Assembly (NCBI GenBank): GCA_900542155.1 | Contig: UQMD01000010.1 | Coordinates: 1-64,000, forward strand | Origin: an uncultured Collinsella sp. | GTDB taxonomy: Bacteria > Actinomycetota > Coriobacteriia > Coriobacteriales > Coriobacteriaceae | Reading direction: 5' to 3' | Length of the DNA: 64,000 nucleotides | Shown here: positions 52,082-61,535 of the stretch, piece by piece | Layout: the number at the start of each line of letters is the position of its first letter | Numbering within the stretch: position 1 is the stretch's first letter | Position numbers and translations under genes: made by a program | Notes under the pieces: model-generated | Database searches by the model: none | Told to the model about the DNA's origin: nothing | Seen by the model: only the letters and a program-made list of their open reading frames with translations

Positions 52082-52883
52082 AAGATTCCTCCATTCAGAA
52101 TTGAAGCACGTGAGTAAATGGACGTACGCCTTAATCCCGGTAATTTATGCGTGCATGGTGGTATTGCAGCTTAATTCTTTCCCGATGTGGTTCTGCAGCC
52201 TCCGTGAGAACAGTTTCTTGGGCTTCTTCCCAGACCCGACGCTTCGGCTATCGGCGGAGGATGTCCTTCTATTTGGTAATGCAGAGGTTTTTCGCGGTCT
52301 GCTGTTCAACGTAGCCCCGTTGGCTCATGCATTGTTCTTTCCGTTCATCGCGGCTTGTATTGTGCCGCGCTTTGTCAGTTCGGGCTTTGTCGAGGAACCG
52401 TGGGGGCTGTCGGAGGCTCGGGGAGGGAAGCGGGCGTGCGTTACCGTTGCGCGAGCGATGCTGTCTTCTTTCGCCCTATTGGGCGCGTTTATCCTGTCAA
52501 GTGTCGTTTTGTACTGTCTTAACTGCGCAATCGTTTTGGATGCTCAACAGTATTTCAACCTGAATATGTTTTGCGATCGACTTCTTCTGGCGAGTGCGGT
52601 CTGCCTTGCATACGTGGTCTCTTGCGTGATCGTTGTTTCCTATTTTGGATCCGGCTTCGGTCCTATTGGCATGCTGTTGCTTGTCAACGTCGTAACGATC
52701 TACATACAGGTCGGAGCCAATTCCATGCTTCCGTTTCCGTCCTCGATGCTCATGTGGATTTGCGGCGTGACCCCGTTGGGGAATGGTCAATGCATCTCGA
52801 TTTTAATTGACTGCCTAATAAACGTAGCAAGCGTTTTTATCATTTGCTTTACTGTCGACCGATTGCGGTCGAGATTTCTCTGA
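52065..52883 (+). CDS. ABC-2-type transporter permease, second subunit
   Basis: 272 residues, six membrane segments, with a first loop similar in size to that of the neighbouring permease and a matching cytoplasmic stretch EEPWGLSEARGGKRACVTVAR, the counterpart of EEGYRISSARG in the first subunit. The two permeases are thus probably diverged duplicates forming a heterodimer. The start is ATG 52065 with GGGGGTG upstream; an earlier in-frame start at 52047 is possible. Confidence 0.8.
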   Translation: MARQTKRFLHSELKHVSKWTYALIPVIYACMVVLQLNSFPMWFCSLRENSFLGFFPDPTLRLSAEDVLLFGNAEVFRGLLFNVAPLAHALFFPFIAACIVPRFVSSGFVEEPWGLSEARGGKRACVTVARAMLSSFALLGAFILSSVVLYCLNCAIVLDAQQYFNLNMFCDRLLLASAVCLAYVVSCVIVVSYFGSGFGPIGMLLLVNVVTIYIQVGANSMLPFPSSMLMWICGVTPLGNGQCISILIDCLINVASVFIICFTVDRLRSRFL

Positions 52884-52923
52884 TTGTTTGTGAGGGATAA
52901 TCATACCGAGCATATCAAATACA

Positions 52924-52960
52924 GGGGGGGCGGGCACCGTAGCTGGTGTCCGCCCCCCGG
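52924..52960. terminator. Hairpin between converging genes
   Basis: GGGGGCGGGCACC and GGTGTCCGCCCCC pair with one wobble. It lies tail to tail between the ABC operon and the amidotransferase gene. T-runs are weak on both sides. Confidence 0.55.
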
Positions 52961-52992
52961 CTTAGGAGGCTTTAACCTGAGTGGTTCGCGAG

Positions 52993-53802
52993 CTAGCGGG
53001 CCTGCTTTACCTTTGCCGCCGCCTCGACAAACGACTTCCACAGGTTAAAGTCGGTTTCGAGCGTCTTCCACGTGTACTCGGGATGCCATTGCACGCCTAG
53101 ACAGAATGGTTGGCCTTCGACCTCGATGCACTCGGGAACGCCGTCGGTTGCCTTGGCGACCAAGCGCGTGCTCTTGCCCAGGCGGTCGACGCAGCAGTGA
53201 TGTGCCGAGTTGGTCTGGATGAGCCTGTGCCCGCCAACCGCGCGCTCCAGCAGCGAGCCCGGCACGACCTCGACAGGATGCACAGGGTCGTTGAGCACGT
53301 GGGTATGGCGCCACTGCGTGCGACCCTCGCGCGCACCTAGGCTCGGCACGTCCATGCACAGGGTGCCGCCGGTGGCGACGTTGAGCAGCTGCGTGCCGCG
53401 GCAGGTGGTAAAGAGTGGCTTTTTGGCGCGGAGTACCTCGCCGACCAGCTTAAACTCAAAGCTATCGCGGATCTCGCAGCAGAGGGTGGGGTCGTAGGGT
53501 CGATCATCGCCCCAACGTTTGGGGTTGACATCGGGGCCGCCGGGAATGGCGATGCCGTCGGCGATATCGACGTAATGACGGATGACCTCAATGTCCTCGG
53601 TGATGGACATCTGCAGCGGCAGGCCGCCGGCGGCAAGGATGGCATCGACAAAGACACTTGCGATTTCCTCGTTGGGGGAGAGCGTTTCGCTTAAAAACGG
53701 CTTCGCCTCTTCCCAGCGCGGCGCCACCAGGATGAGCGGACGGTCGGCGGGGTCGACGTTGACGTGCGGGGTGTATGACGATGAAGTGCGAGTTCCGATC
53801 AT
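52993..53802 (-). CDS. Class-I glutamine amidotransferase-like hydrolase (PuuD/C26 type)
   Basis: 269 residues. The catalytic Cys lies in PLFTTCRGTQLLN and the His-Glu pair in GVQWHPEYTW. The opening RPLILVAPRWEE and IPGGPDVNPKRWG are typical of the gamma-glutamyl-GABA hydrolase (PuuD) group. It lies 52 bases downstream of the amino-acid importer ATPase gene on the same strand, so it may hydrolyse a gamma-glutamyl compound brought in by that importer. The start at 53802 is chosen because upstream residues are low-complexity and unlike the family. Confidence 0.85.
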   Translation of the reverse strand: MIGTRTSSSYTPHVNVDPADRPLILVAPRWEEAKPFLSETLSPNEEIASVFVDAILAAGGLPLQMSITEDIEVIRHYVDIADGIAIPGGPDVNPKRWGDDRPYDPTLCCEIRDSFEFKLVGEVLRAKKPLFTTCRGTQLLNVATGGTLCMDVPSLGAREGRTQWRHTHVLNDPVHPVEVVPGSLLERAVGGHRLIQTNSAHHCCVDRLGKSTRLVAKATDGVPECIEVEGQPFCLGVQWHPEYTWKTLETDFNLWKSFVEAAAKVKQAR

Positions 53803-53854
53803 AGGTGTTGCTTTCGAGTTTGGATGGTCATGGCGAGCGGATATGGCAATTGGG

Positions 53855-54619
<765 letters not shown>

Positions 54620-54655
54620 GGTGCTCGGCTCCTTATGACTCGAAATGGTAAAGCG

Positions 54656-55489
54656 TTAGCGGATGATGGTCGCGCCGGTCTTGTGCGAGACGTAGACAGC
54701 GGCCTTGTTGATCGCGACGTTGATGAGGATATAGATGACCGCGATCACCAGGTAGACCGACACGAGCGCGTCGTAGTTGGTAATGAGCACGCGGGCGTTT
54801 TGCATGAGGTCGGGGTAGCTCACCACGTAGGCGACGGTGGTGTCTTTGACGACGACCACAAGCTGCGAAATCAACGACGGAATGATAAAGCGAATAGCTT
54901 GGGGCAGCACGATTTTAAAGGTGATTTTAGCCTTGGAGAGACCGAGCGCCTGGGCGGCCTCGACCTGGCCGCGCGGTACGGCGTTGACGCCGGCGCGGAA
55001 GATCTCGGCCAGTACGCCGGCCGCAGCGAGCGCGACGGGAAGCGTGAGCATCCAAAACGACGGCAGCGCGATCTTGTACTGGGGCAGCACCAAAAAGAAG
55101 AAGTAGATGAACAGCAGGCTCGGCACGCCGCGGAAGAAGTCGGTGAGCACGCGGCAGACCAGCTGTAGCGGTTTGATGTCGCTGGTGCGGCCGAGCATAA
55201 GGGCCAGGCCCAGCACCAGCGCGATGGCGCCGGCGGTGAGTGCGACTTTAACGGTGCCCTCAAAGCCGGCAAGCAGGAACTTCCAGGTGGTGAGGTGCGT
55301 AAAGAAATACCAATAGTGAACCGAAAGCTGGCCGGTCACATAAAAGCGCTGCAACACAAGGGCAACGAGTGCGACGACGGCAACCAGCGAGATGGCGGTG
55401 CCGATGCGAATCTTGGCGCGCATCTTGGGGCCGGGAGCCTCGTAGAGCGCATCGCGCATGGTGAGCGCGGGAGAGGAGTGCTTGCTCAT
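54656..55489 (-). CDS. gluD: Polar amino acid ABC importer permease, GluD-like
   Basis: 277 residues with a cytoplasmic N-terminal tail of about 30 residues and five to six membrane segments. The EAA coupling loop reads EAAQALGLSKAKITFKIVLPQ, given in part as EAAQALGLS. DFFRGVPSLLFIYFFF is the family helix before it. The start overlaps the end of the other permease gene (ATGA). Confidence 0.9.
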   Translation of the reverse strand: MSKHSSPALTMRDALYEAPGPKMRAKIRIGTAISLVAVVALVALVLQRFYVTGQLSVHYWYFFTHLTTWKFLLAGFEGTVKVALTAGAIALVLGLALMLGRTSDIKPLQLVCRVLTDFFRGVPSLLFIYFFFLVLPQYKIALPSFWMLTLPVALAAAGVLAEIFRAGVNAVPRGQVEAAQALGLSKAKITFKIVLPQAIRFIIPSLISQLVVVVKDTTVAYVVSYPDLMQNARVLITNYDALVSVYLVIAVIYILINVAINKAAVYVSHKTGATIIR

Positions 55490-56145
55490 CGGAGGATCCT
55501 CACCTTCTTATCGATGTAGTTGCCAATGTGGCTCACCACAAAGGCCGTGCCCAGGTAGCCGAGCGCCGAGATAAAGAACGCGGCGACGCCGCCGAGCGAG
55601 CGCGTGTTGATATAGCTCACCACGCCGGTGAGCTCCTGGGGCTTAAGCGGCACCTGACTGCCGAGCGCGGTGGTGAGCATGACGGCGATAAAGAGGTTGG
55701 TCATGGGCAGCACGCTCGAGCGCAGTGCCTGCGGAATCACGATCTTGGCGAGGATGCGATTGAAGCTCATACCGAGCGAACGTGCGGCTTCTACCTGACC
55801 GACGCCGACGGTGTTGATGCCGCTCATAAAGTTCTCGGAGCCAAAGGCCGAGCCCAGCAACACCGTGGCGACGATAACGCAGGTGCGGTAGGGCAGGACG
55901 ACCTTGAGCGGCGGCAATGCGTAGACGACGATGATGAGCAACGCAATGCCGGGGATGTTACGGAAGACCTGGACATACAGGTCGCCAAAGACGCGCAGCG
56001 GCTTGAGCGGCGACACGCGCATCACGGTGACGGCGACGGCCAGCACCATGGCGATGGCAAACGACTCAAGCGTCATGCCCCAGGTTGCGAGCAGCGCGTC
56101 AATGTAGTTCTGGCCATAGAGCGACCAGAGCTCGGAGAGACTCAT
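55486..56145 (-). CDS. gluC: Polar amino acid ABC importer permease, GluC-like
   Basis: 219 residues with five membrane segments. The coupling loop is EAARSLGMSFNRILAKIVIPQ, in part EAARSLGMS, and YVQVFRNIPGIALL matches the permease family. It forms the membrane channel with GluD. A terminator-like hairpin separates it from the binding-protein gene, so it should be expressed less than that gene. Confidence 0.9.
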   Translation of the reverse strand: MSLSELWSLYGQNYIDALLATWGMTLESFAIAMVLAVAVTVMRVSPLKPLRVFGDLYVQVFRNIPGIALLIIVVYALPPLKVVLPYRTCVIVATVLLGSAFGSENFMSGINTVGVGQVEAARSLGMSFNRILAKIVIPQALRSSVLPMTNLFIAVMLTTALGSQVPLKPQELTGVVSYINTRSLGGVAAFFISALGYLGTAFVVSHIGNYIDKKVRILR

Positions 56146-56169
56146 GCGGACCTCCCGCCGATAAGGAAA

Positions 56170-56195
56170 GGGGCTCCCGCGTGTACGGAAGCCCC
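56170..56195 (-). terminator. Attenuating hairpin between gluB and gluC
   Basis: GGGGCTTCC/GGGAGCCCC stem with one mismatch, followed on the minus strand by TTTCCTTAT. A partial terminator here would give more binding protein than permease, which is usual for importers. Confidence 0.6.
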
Positions 56196-56283
56196 GACAA
56201 CTCAGTGAGGAAACAGTTTAGCGCAATAAAGCACATCGTGCGTTTCCGTATGGTTTCGTTGCGGCCGTTACTAGGCGCGTTGC

Positions 56284-57279
56284 CTAGGCGCCGATTTCGG
56301 GCAGCTCGGGAACATTGGTGTCGCCCGTGCGGTCGCCGATGCAGATCTGCCACAGCTCGGTCCAGGTGCCGTCGTCCTCAATCTTCTTAAGGAAGTCGTT
56401 AACGAAGGCGACGCCGTCGGAATCGAGCGGCAGGCCGATGCCATAGGGCTCCTTGCTGCCGAAGGGCTTGCCGGCGATCTTATACTTACCGGGCTCGCGG
56501 ACCAGGGCGCTCTGCTGCATGTTGTTGTCGATGACGTAGGCGTCAACGCGACCCTGCTGGAGTGCCTGGCGGGCCTCCTCGTCGGTCTTGAACTCCTGCT
56601 GGCTGGCCTTGGGAGCGAGCTCCTCCAGGATGGCAGGGCCGTTGGACCCGGACTGGACGGCGACGTTCTTGTCGGCCAGGTCGTCGACGCTCTTGATGTC
56701 GTCGTTGTCGGCGAGCACCAGGATGGCCTGCTGCGTGTAGTAATAGGGACCGGCAAAGGAGACGAGCTTCTTGCGATCGTCAGTGATGGTGTAGGTGGCA
56801 AAGACGGCGTCGACCTGGCCGTTCTGCAGGACGGACTCACGCGTGTCAGAGGTCACCTGGGTGATCTCGACCTTGTTCTCGCCCAGAATGTAGTTGGACA
56901 GGAGCTGTGCGATACCGGCGTCGAAGCCGCGGGTCTGACCGTCCTTCTCGTTGAGGAGGGAGAAGAGCGTGGAGGTCTGGACGCCACCGATCGTAAAGAC
57001 GCCGGCATCCTTGACGGCCGTAGCCCAGGTGCTGGCGGCGATGGCGTCGTCATCGGCCTTGGGGCCGTCGTTGACGAGCTTGTCGAATGCCTTGGCGTCG
57101 AGCGTGGCGGAAACCTCGGTATCATTGGAGCTCTTGGAAGAGCCGGCGGCGGAACCCTTGTCGGCCTCGGCGCTGGTGTCGGAGCAGCCGGCAAGACCAA
57201 GGCCGGCGACGGTTGCGAAGGTGGCGGCAACGAAGCCGCGGCGGTCGAGAACGACCTGCTGGGAGAGGTTCTTGCTCAT
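56284..57279 (-). CDS. gluB: Polar amino acid ABC importer substrate-binding lipoprotein
   Basis: 331 residues, cluster F binding protein with two lobes (INNER lobe marks GVFTIGGVQTSTLFSLL and GFDAGIAQLL, then TSDTRESVLQNGQVDAVFATYTITDDR in part). The signal sequence combines LDRRGFVAATFA with the lipobox LAGC, so the Arg pair suggests Tat export followed by lipid attachment to Cys. A Ser/Asp-rich linker follows. A good promoter lies upstream. Likely ligand is glutamate or glutamine by resemblance of the whole operon; not proven. Confidence 0.92.
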   Translation of the reverse strand: MSKNLSQQVVLDRRGFVAATFATVAGLGLAGCSDTSAEADKGSAAGSSKSSNDTEVSATLDAKAFDKLVNDGPKADDDAIAASTWATAVKDAGVFTIGGVQTSTLFSLLNEKDGQTRGFDAGIAQLLSNYILGENKVEITQVTSDTRESVLQNGQVDAVFATYTITDDRKKLVSFAGPYYYTQQAILVLADNDDIKSVDDLADKNVAVQSGSNGPAILEELAPKASQQEFKTDEEARQALQQGRVDAYVIDNNMQQSALVREPGKYKIAGKPFGSKEPYGIGLPLDSDGVAFVNDFLKKIEDDGTWTELWQICIGDRTGDTNVPELPEIGA

Positions 57280-57322
57280 GGTAGAACACCTTTCTCAATA
57301 AAATCCCTAGCGGTTGAGTAGA

Positions 57323-57352
57323 GTTATACCCTATCGCGCTCAAATGGGTCAA
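57323..57352 (-). promoter_or_regulatory. Promoter of the glu operon
   Basis: TTGACC (57352-57347) and TATAAC (57328-57323) on the minus strand with an 18-base spacer, about 45 bases before the gluB start. A palindrome ACCTTATAGGT at 57379-57389 upstream of it may bind a regulator. Confidence 0.65.
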
Positions 57353-57394
57353 CACGAAATAACTCAGAAACATACTTACCTTATAGGTTATTCT

Positions 57395-57430
57395 ACCTAC
57401 CAAATAGGGACAGGTTTATTTTGGCAGGTT
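57395..57430 (+). repeat. GGGACA-loop hairpin, copy F
   Basis: ACCTACCAAAT and ATTTTGGCAGGT pair with one mismatch around AGGGACAGGTTTA, followed by TTATCTGGG as in copies A and C. It lies upstream of the glu operon promoter. Confidence 0.8.
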
Positions 57431-57525
57431 TTATCTGGGAAAACGTCGGTTATTGCAGCTGAGACGCCGCCTTGTGGGCGGCGCGGTCGCTCATGGTGGT
57501 CGTTATATAAGTAAGGAGATCGCGT

Positions 57526-57564
57526 ATGAACGGTTATTCATTCTTCGCATCGACCATGACCTAA
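57526..57564 (+). CDS. 12-residue ORF with strong RBS, possible orphan leader peptide
   Basis: AAGGAG lies seven bases before the ATG. The product is MNGYSFFASTMT, and its stop codon directly abuts a 12-bp perfect hairpin. This resembles an attenuator leader, but no gene follows on the same strand; dxs converges from the right. It may be the remnant of a lost operon or a chance ORF. Confidence 0.3.
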   Translation: MNGYSFFASTMT

Positions 57565-57601
57565 AACCACCACAAAGGGGACAGGCACCTTTGTGGTGGT
57601 T
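57565..57601 (+). repeat. GGGACA-loop hairpin, copy H
   Basis: Perfect AACCACCACAAA/TTTGTGGTGGTT stem with loop GGGGACAGGCACC, followed by CTTGC. The stem is unrelated to the other copies, but the loop shares GGGACAGG. Confidence 0.8.
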
Positions 57602-57705
57602 CTTGCAGATGTGGCGGCCTGCCCCGCTGTTTTGTCTCGACCTGTAACAGTTAGACGGGAATTCGGGTCCTAGATGTTACAGATCGAGATAATTGAGTTG
57701 GGGGA

Positions 57706-57747
57706 AATAAAAACCTCCGCAGGGGTGCTTCCCTTGCGGAGGTTTTC
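57706..57747 (-). terminator. Intrinsic terminator of dxs
   Basis: AAAACCTCCGCAAGGG/CCCCTGCGGAGGTTTT-type stem around a short loop, followed on the minus strand by TTATTTCC. It directly adjoins the dxs stop codon. Confidence 0.85.
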
Positions 57748-59529
57748 TTACTCGTTGAGCAGCCTTACGGCCTCGGCAGCCATGTTCTCGACCGTCATGC
57801 CGCTCTGAGCGAGCAGCTCGTTGGGGTCGTAGCGGTCGGGGAAGCCCTTGGCGATGCCGAAGGTGCGCGTGCGCACGGGCGTGCAGGCCAGGTAACACGC
57901 CACACGCTCGCCCCAGCCGCCGTCCAAGATTCCGTCCTCGAGGGTGACGACAACGCGATGCTCGGCGGCAAGGCTGTCGAGGAATTCGCGGTCGAGCTCG
58001 GTCGCAAAGCGTGGGTTGACGAGCGTGGCCTCGATGCCATACTCGGCGGCCAGGCGGTTTGCCACGCGCTCGCCCAGCTCAAAGAAATCGCCAAGCGCGA
58101 GCACGGCCACATTGCGGCCCTGGCGCACCATGTTGTAGCGAACGGCGCTGTAGTCGGTGTCTTCGGCGGGCGCCAGATCGGGGCGGCTTACCAAGCCAAT
58201 GCCCGGCACGCGAATCGCCACGGGATGCTCGCGGTGATCGAGCGACCAACTCAGCATGGACAGGTATTCCTCCATGCAGGAAGGCGCCAGGTAACGCATG
58301 TTGGGAAGACCGCCCAGCATGGAAATATCAAAGAACGAAAGGTGCGTCTCGGACGTGGTGCCAAAGATTGACGCACCGAACACCAGGATGGTTGCGGGGG
58401 CGTCGTTGAGGCACAGGTCGTGCCACAGTTCGTCGTAGGCACGCTGCAAAAACGTGCCGTACACACCAAAGACCGGCTTGGCACCGGCGCTGGCGAGCGC
58501 GGTGGCAAAGGTGACGGCGTGTTCCTCGGCAATGCCCACGTCGACAAACTGCTTGCCTGCCGCGGCGCGAAGCTCGGGTGTAAAGCCCATGATGTAGGGC
58601 GTGGCCGCCGTGATGCCCACGACCTGCGGATCGCGCTCGATGGCAGCGCTCAGGGCCTCGCCCGTAATATCGGCATAGGTGCGCGGCGCAGGCTCGCTCG
58701 GATGGCCCGGGCAGAGCTTGCGCCCAGTCGCCATGTCAAACGGACCCACATGATGCCAGCGCTCGGGGTCGCTCTGGGCCGGCTCAAAGCCCTTACCCTT
58801 GGCGGTGGAGACGTGCAGCACGATGGGATGATTGATATCGCGCAGCTCCTGCAACGCGTCGACCAGGGCCAACACATCGTTGCCGGCGTCCAAATAGCGG
58901 TAGTCGAGTCCCAGCGCGCGAAAAACGTTACGCTCGGCAGCGCCGTTGCTGGCGCGCAGCTCGGCCAGATTGCGATAGAGGCCGCCATGGTTCTCGGCAA
59001 TGGACTGGTCATTGTCATTGACGATGATGATCAGGTTGCTGTCGAGATCGGCGGCATTGTTAAAGCCCTCAAACGCCAGACCGCCCGAAAGCGAACCGTC
59101 GCCAATGATGGTGATGACGTTGTACGCATCGCCCGCCAGGTCACGAGCGTGCGCCAAGCCGCAGCCCAGGCTCACCGATGTGGAGGTGTGGCCCATGGCG
59201 AACAGGTCGTGTTCGGACTCGTCGGGATTGGCAAAGCCAGAGGCCTCGCCGTAGCGTGCCGGGTCGATATAAGTGTACGCGCGCCCAGTCAGCGCCTTGT
59301 GGGCATAGGTCTGGTGCGACACGTCAAAGACAATTTTGTCGGTGGGGGAGTTAAACACGCGATGAAGCGCAACCGTAAGCTCAACGACGCCCAGGTTGGG
59401 GGCAACGTGCCCGCCGACGGCGGCGGAGCTTTCGAGGATGGCGTGGCGGATCTCGCCGCAGAGCAGCGGAAGCTCGGCGCGATCGAGAGCCTTGACGTCC
59501 TCGGGCGTTGTCGTTTGCGTAAGCAGCAT
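57748..59529 (-). CDS. dxs: 1-deoxy-D-xylulose-5-phosphate synthase
   Basis: 593-residue thiamine-diphosphate enzyme that joins pyruvate and glyceraldehyde 3-phosphate, first step of the MEP isoprenoid pathway. The N-terminal domain has GGHVAPNLGVVELTVALH, the diphosphate motif GDGSLSGGLAFEGFNNA and KGKGFEPAQSDP. The pyrimidine domain has the catalytic Glu in VDVGIAEEHAVTFA. The C-terminal transketolase domain ends with LEDGILDGGWGERV. Known Dxs proteins are about 620 residues; this one lacks part of the linker between the first two domains. The Shine-Dalgarno is weak. Confidence 0.88.
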   Translation of the reverse strand: MLLTQTTTPEDVKALDRAELPLLCGEIRHAILESSAAVGGHVAPNLGVVELTVALHRVFNSPTDKIVFDVSHQTYAHKALTGRAYTYIDPARYGEASGFANPDESEHDLFAMGHTSTSVSLGCGLAHARDLAGDAYNVITIIGDGSLSGGLAFEGFNNAADLDSNLIIIVNDNDQSIAENHGGLYRNLAELRASNGAAERNVFRALGLDYRYLDAGNDVLALVDALQELRDINHPIVLHVSTAKGKGFEPAQSDPERWHHVGPFDMATGRKLCPGHPSEPAPRTYADITGEALSAAIERDPQVVGITAATPYIMGFTPELRAAAGKQFVDVGIAEEHAVTFATALASAGAKPVFGVYGTFLQRAYDELWHDLCLNDAPATILVFGASIFGTTSETHLSFFDISMLGGLPNMRYLAPSCMEEYLSMLSWSLDHREHPVAIRVPGIGLVSRPDLAPAEDTDYSAVRYNMVRQGRNVAVLALGDFFELGERVANRLAAEYGIEATLVNPRFATELDREFLDSLAAEHRVVVTLEDGILDGGWGERVACYLACTPVRTRTFGIAKGFPDRYDPNELLAQSGMTVENMAAEAVRLLNE

Positions 59530-59757
59530 CGTTGTGGGTTACTCCATGCGAATCGTGCGCCGGCACTCCCTCGGCCGGCACAATTGCACAAGACAGTCTC
59601 GCACATTTTGGCGTTTGATATGTGACGGCGGCGCGGTAATTCGCCAACTGGTGGGGCAAAACGTTTTGTCCGATGCCATACTGATAAGTTCCATGATGAT
59701 TTTATTCATTGCGTGCAGGCTGTGGCTTGCCGCCGAGCGCCGCCGGAAGGAGGCCGC

Positions 59758-60315
59758 ATGTCCGATACCGTTCGTGCCGAGAAAATCGCGTGCGAAGTAG
59801 ACCATGCTGCCCGTCAACTGGCACAGGCGGGCCGTCTGGACCTGACGCGCGAGTTTATCCAGCATGGCGATGTGACGGTGTATACGCATGTGACCTCGGT
59901 GGCGCGGGCAAGTCTGTCCTTTGCCGAGCGCCTGGGCCGCGTCGGTATCTCCGTCGACCGCTTGTCGCTGCTGCGCGGGGCCCTGCTGCACGATTACTTT
60001 CTCTATGACTGGCACGATCCCGACCCAAGCCATCGACTGCATGGCTTTCGGCATCCGTTTTTTGCCCTGGCGCGTGCCGAAGAGGATTTTGAGCTGACGT
60101 CGCGCGAGCGGAATATCATCGCGCGCCATATGTTTCCGCTGGTACCGGTGCCGCCGACGTGTCGTGAGGCATGGATTGTGTGCCTGGCGGATAAATGGTG
60201 CGCGCTGCGCGAGACGATTGCCGGCCGTCTGCCGCGCAAAGGCGGCGCGAACGATTTGAACGAGGGGTCGAGTGACGGCTCGAGCAAAGAATCGAACGAA
60301 AAGAGGAGTGGGTAG
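59758..60315 (+). CDS. HD-domain hydrolase
   Basis: 185 residues. The HD motif is LLHDYFLYDWHD with a preceding His in YTHVTSVARAS and later His in HGFRHPFFAL and ARHMFPL, giving the usual H-HD-H-D type metal site. The C-terminal 25 residues are a Ser/Glu/Asn-rich tail. GAAGGAGG lies before the ATG at 59758. It lies three bases before a CmpB-type membrane-protein gene. In many gut Firmicutes and Actinobacteria the same two genes are neighbours, so they may work together. The substrate is unknown. Confidence 0.82.
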   Translation: MSDTVRAEKIACEVDHAARQLAQAGRLDLTREFIQHGDVTVYTHVTSVARASLSFAERLGRVGISVDRLSLLRGALLHDYFLYDWHDPDPSHRLHGFRHPFFALARAEEDFELTSRERNIIARHMFPLVPVPPTCREAWIVCLADKWCALRETIAGRLPRKGGANDLNEGSSDGSSKESNEKRSG

Positions 60316-60318
60316 ACG

Positions 60319-61338
60319 GTGGGAACCGCGATCGACATGGCATTTGACGGCGCGACGCTTGCCGCCTGTCCGCTCTCGGCGCTGGTACTCTCGTTTGCCT
60401 TCTACGGTTTTTGCGGCTGGGTATGGGAGTCGACAGTCTGCGCCATGCTCAACCACGGACGCTTTGCCAACAGCGGCTTTTTGCTAGGGCCGTGTTGTCC
60501 CATCTACGGTGCGGGCGGCATCGCGTGCTGGTTGCTGCTGCGTGGAATCCCAGACGCCTCGAGCCAGTTTGTCGCTGCCGCGCTCGTATGCAGCGTGATC
60601 GAATATAGCGTGGGCGTGCTGTTGGAAAAAACGACGGGTGCCCGGTTTTGGGATTACTCGCATCTGCCGTTTAACCTGCACGGACGCATCTGCCTGTACT
60701 GGGCCTGCGCATTTGGCTTGGGTGCGTTGTGTATTTGCCGTTTAGTGGAGCCGGCATTGCTGGGGCTGCTTGGCCATCTGCCGGTGCTGATTGTGCGGCT
60801 GTCCGCCTTTATCGTCGCGGTCGCGATGATGGTCGATGCGGTGTGCTCGTTGGCCAGCTGGCGCCGCCTGTCCGATCAGCTTGAGCGTGTGCGTGCCGAC
60901 CTTGCCGACCGCATCAATGAGTCGCTTGCCGACGCCTCCGACTCTATGCTCGAACGTATTCCCGATTCGGCGATCGACTCGGTGGCGCAGACGCATATCC
61001 GCGGTCGCGCCGTTAACGCTTGGCTGGCCGAGCTGGGCGACGCGGCGCTCGATGCCCTGCGCGAGAAGGCTTCGATGCCGACGTTTATCTCGGATGGTGC
61101 TCGCGGCCTGGCGCTTGCTGCCCGCCGCGTTGCCGATGCCGCGCCGAGCATGCCGCGTCCGTCGCTCAGTCGTCGCCTTGCCGGCAAGCGCATGAGCCGT
61201 CCGGTGCCGAGTGTGTCGCTCAGTCGTCGCGACCTGCGCTTCTTCAATGCCTTTCCGCGCTTGCGCATCAATCGCTACGAGGGCGTCATCCGGGCCACCG
61301 ATCTCCGCGACCGAGCTCGCGAGCTGTTCCGGCGCTAG
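60319..61338 (+). CDS. CmpB-family (putative ABC-transporter type IV) membrane protein with long C-terminal tail
   Basis: 339 residues. The first 175 hold five membrane segments with the family signature FCGWVWESTVCAML, SGFLLGPCCPIYGAG and WDYSHLPFNLHGRICLYW in part. The remaining 160 residues are cytoplasmic, charged and helical, with a repeated PSLSRR / VSLSRR motif near the end. Despite the Pfam name there is no ATPase or transport evidence. The start is GTG with GAGGAG ten bases upstream. Co-transcribed with the HD protein. Confidence 0.82.
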   Translation: MGTAIDMAFDGATLAACPLSALVLSFAFYGFCGWVWESTVCAMLNHGRFANSGFLLGPCCPIYGAGGIACWLLLRGIPDASSQFVAAALVCSVIEYSVGVLLEKTTGARFWDYSHLPFNLHGRICLYWACAFGLGALCICRLVEPALLGLLGHLPVLIVRLSAFIVAVAMMVDAVCSLASWRRLSDQLERVRADLADRINESLADASDSMLERIPDSAIDSVAQTHIRGRAVNAWLAELGDAALDALREKASMPTFISDGARGLALAARRVADAAPSMPRPSLSRRLAGKRMSRPVPSVSLSRRDLRFFNAFPRLRINRYEGVIRATDLRDRARELFRR

Positions 61339-61535
61339 GCGGGGCGGGCGCGCTCACGGCTTCCTTGCTCGCGTATTTCCCGTTCGTTTCGCGCCCGTTG
61401 CCGCGCCGTTTCCAAGATTGCGGCACCGTTTCCATTCGACAACGCAGCGTTTAACAACGCCGTATCTGGTCTACACCAGTTGCCCCTCGGCCGCATTATG
61501 GGCGCCGACAACGTTCATGCGACCAAGGGGGACGA
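61339..61535. other. Intergenic region before amt
   Basis: Pyrimidine-rich sequence without a clear terminator or a recognisable NtrC/GlnR/TnrA-type site. AAGGGGG lies five bases before the amt start. Confidence 0.35.
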
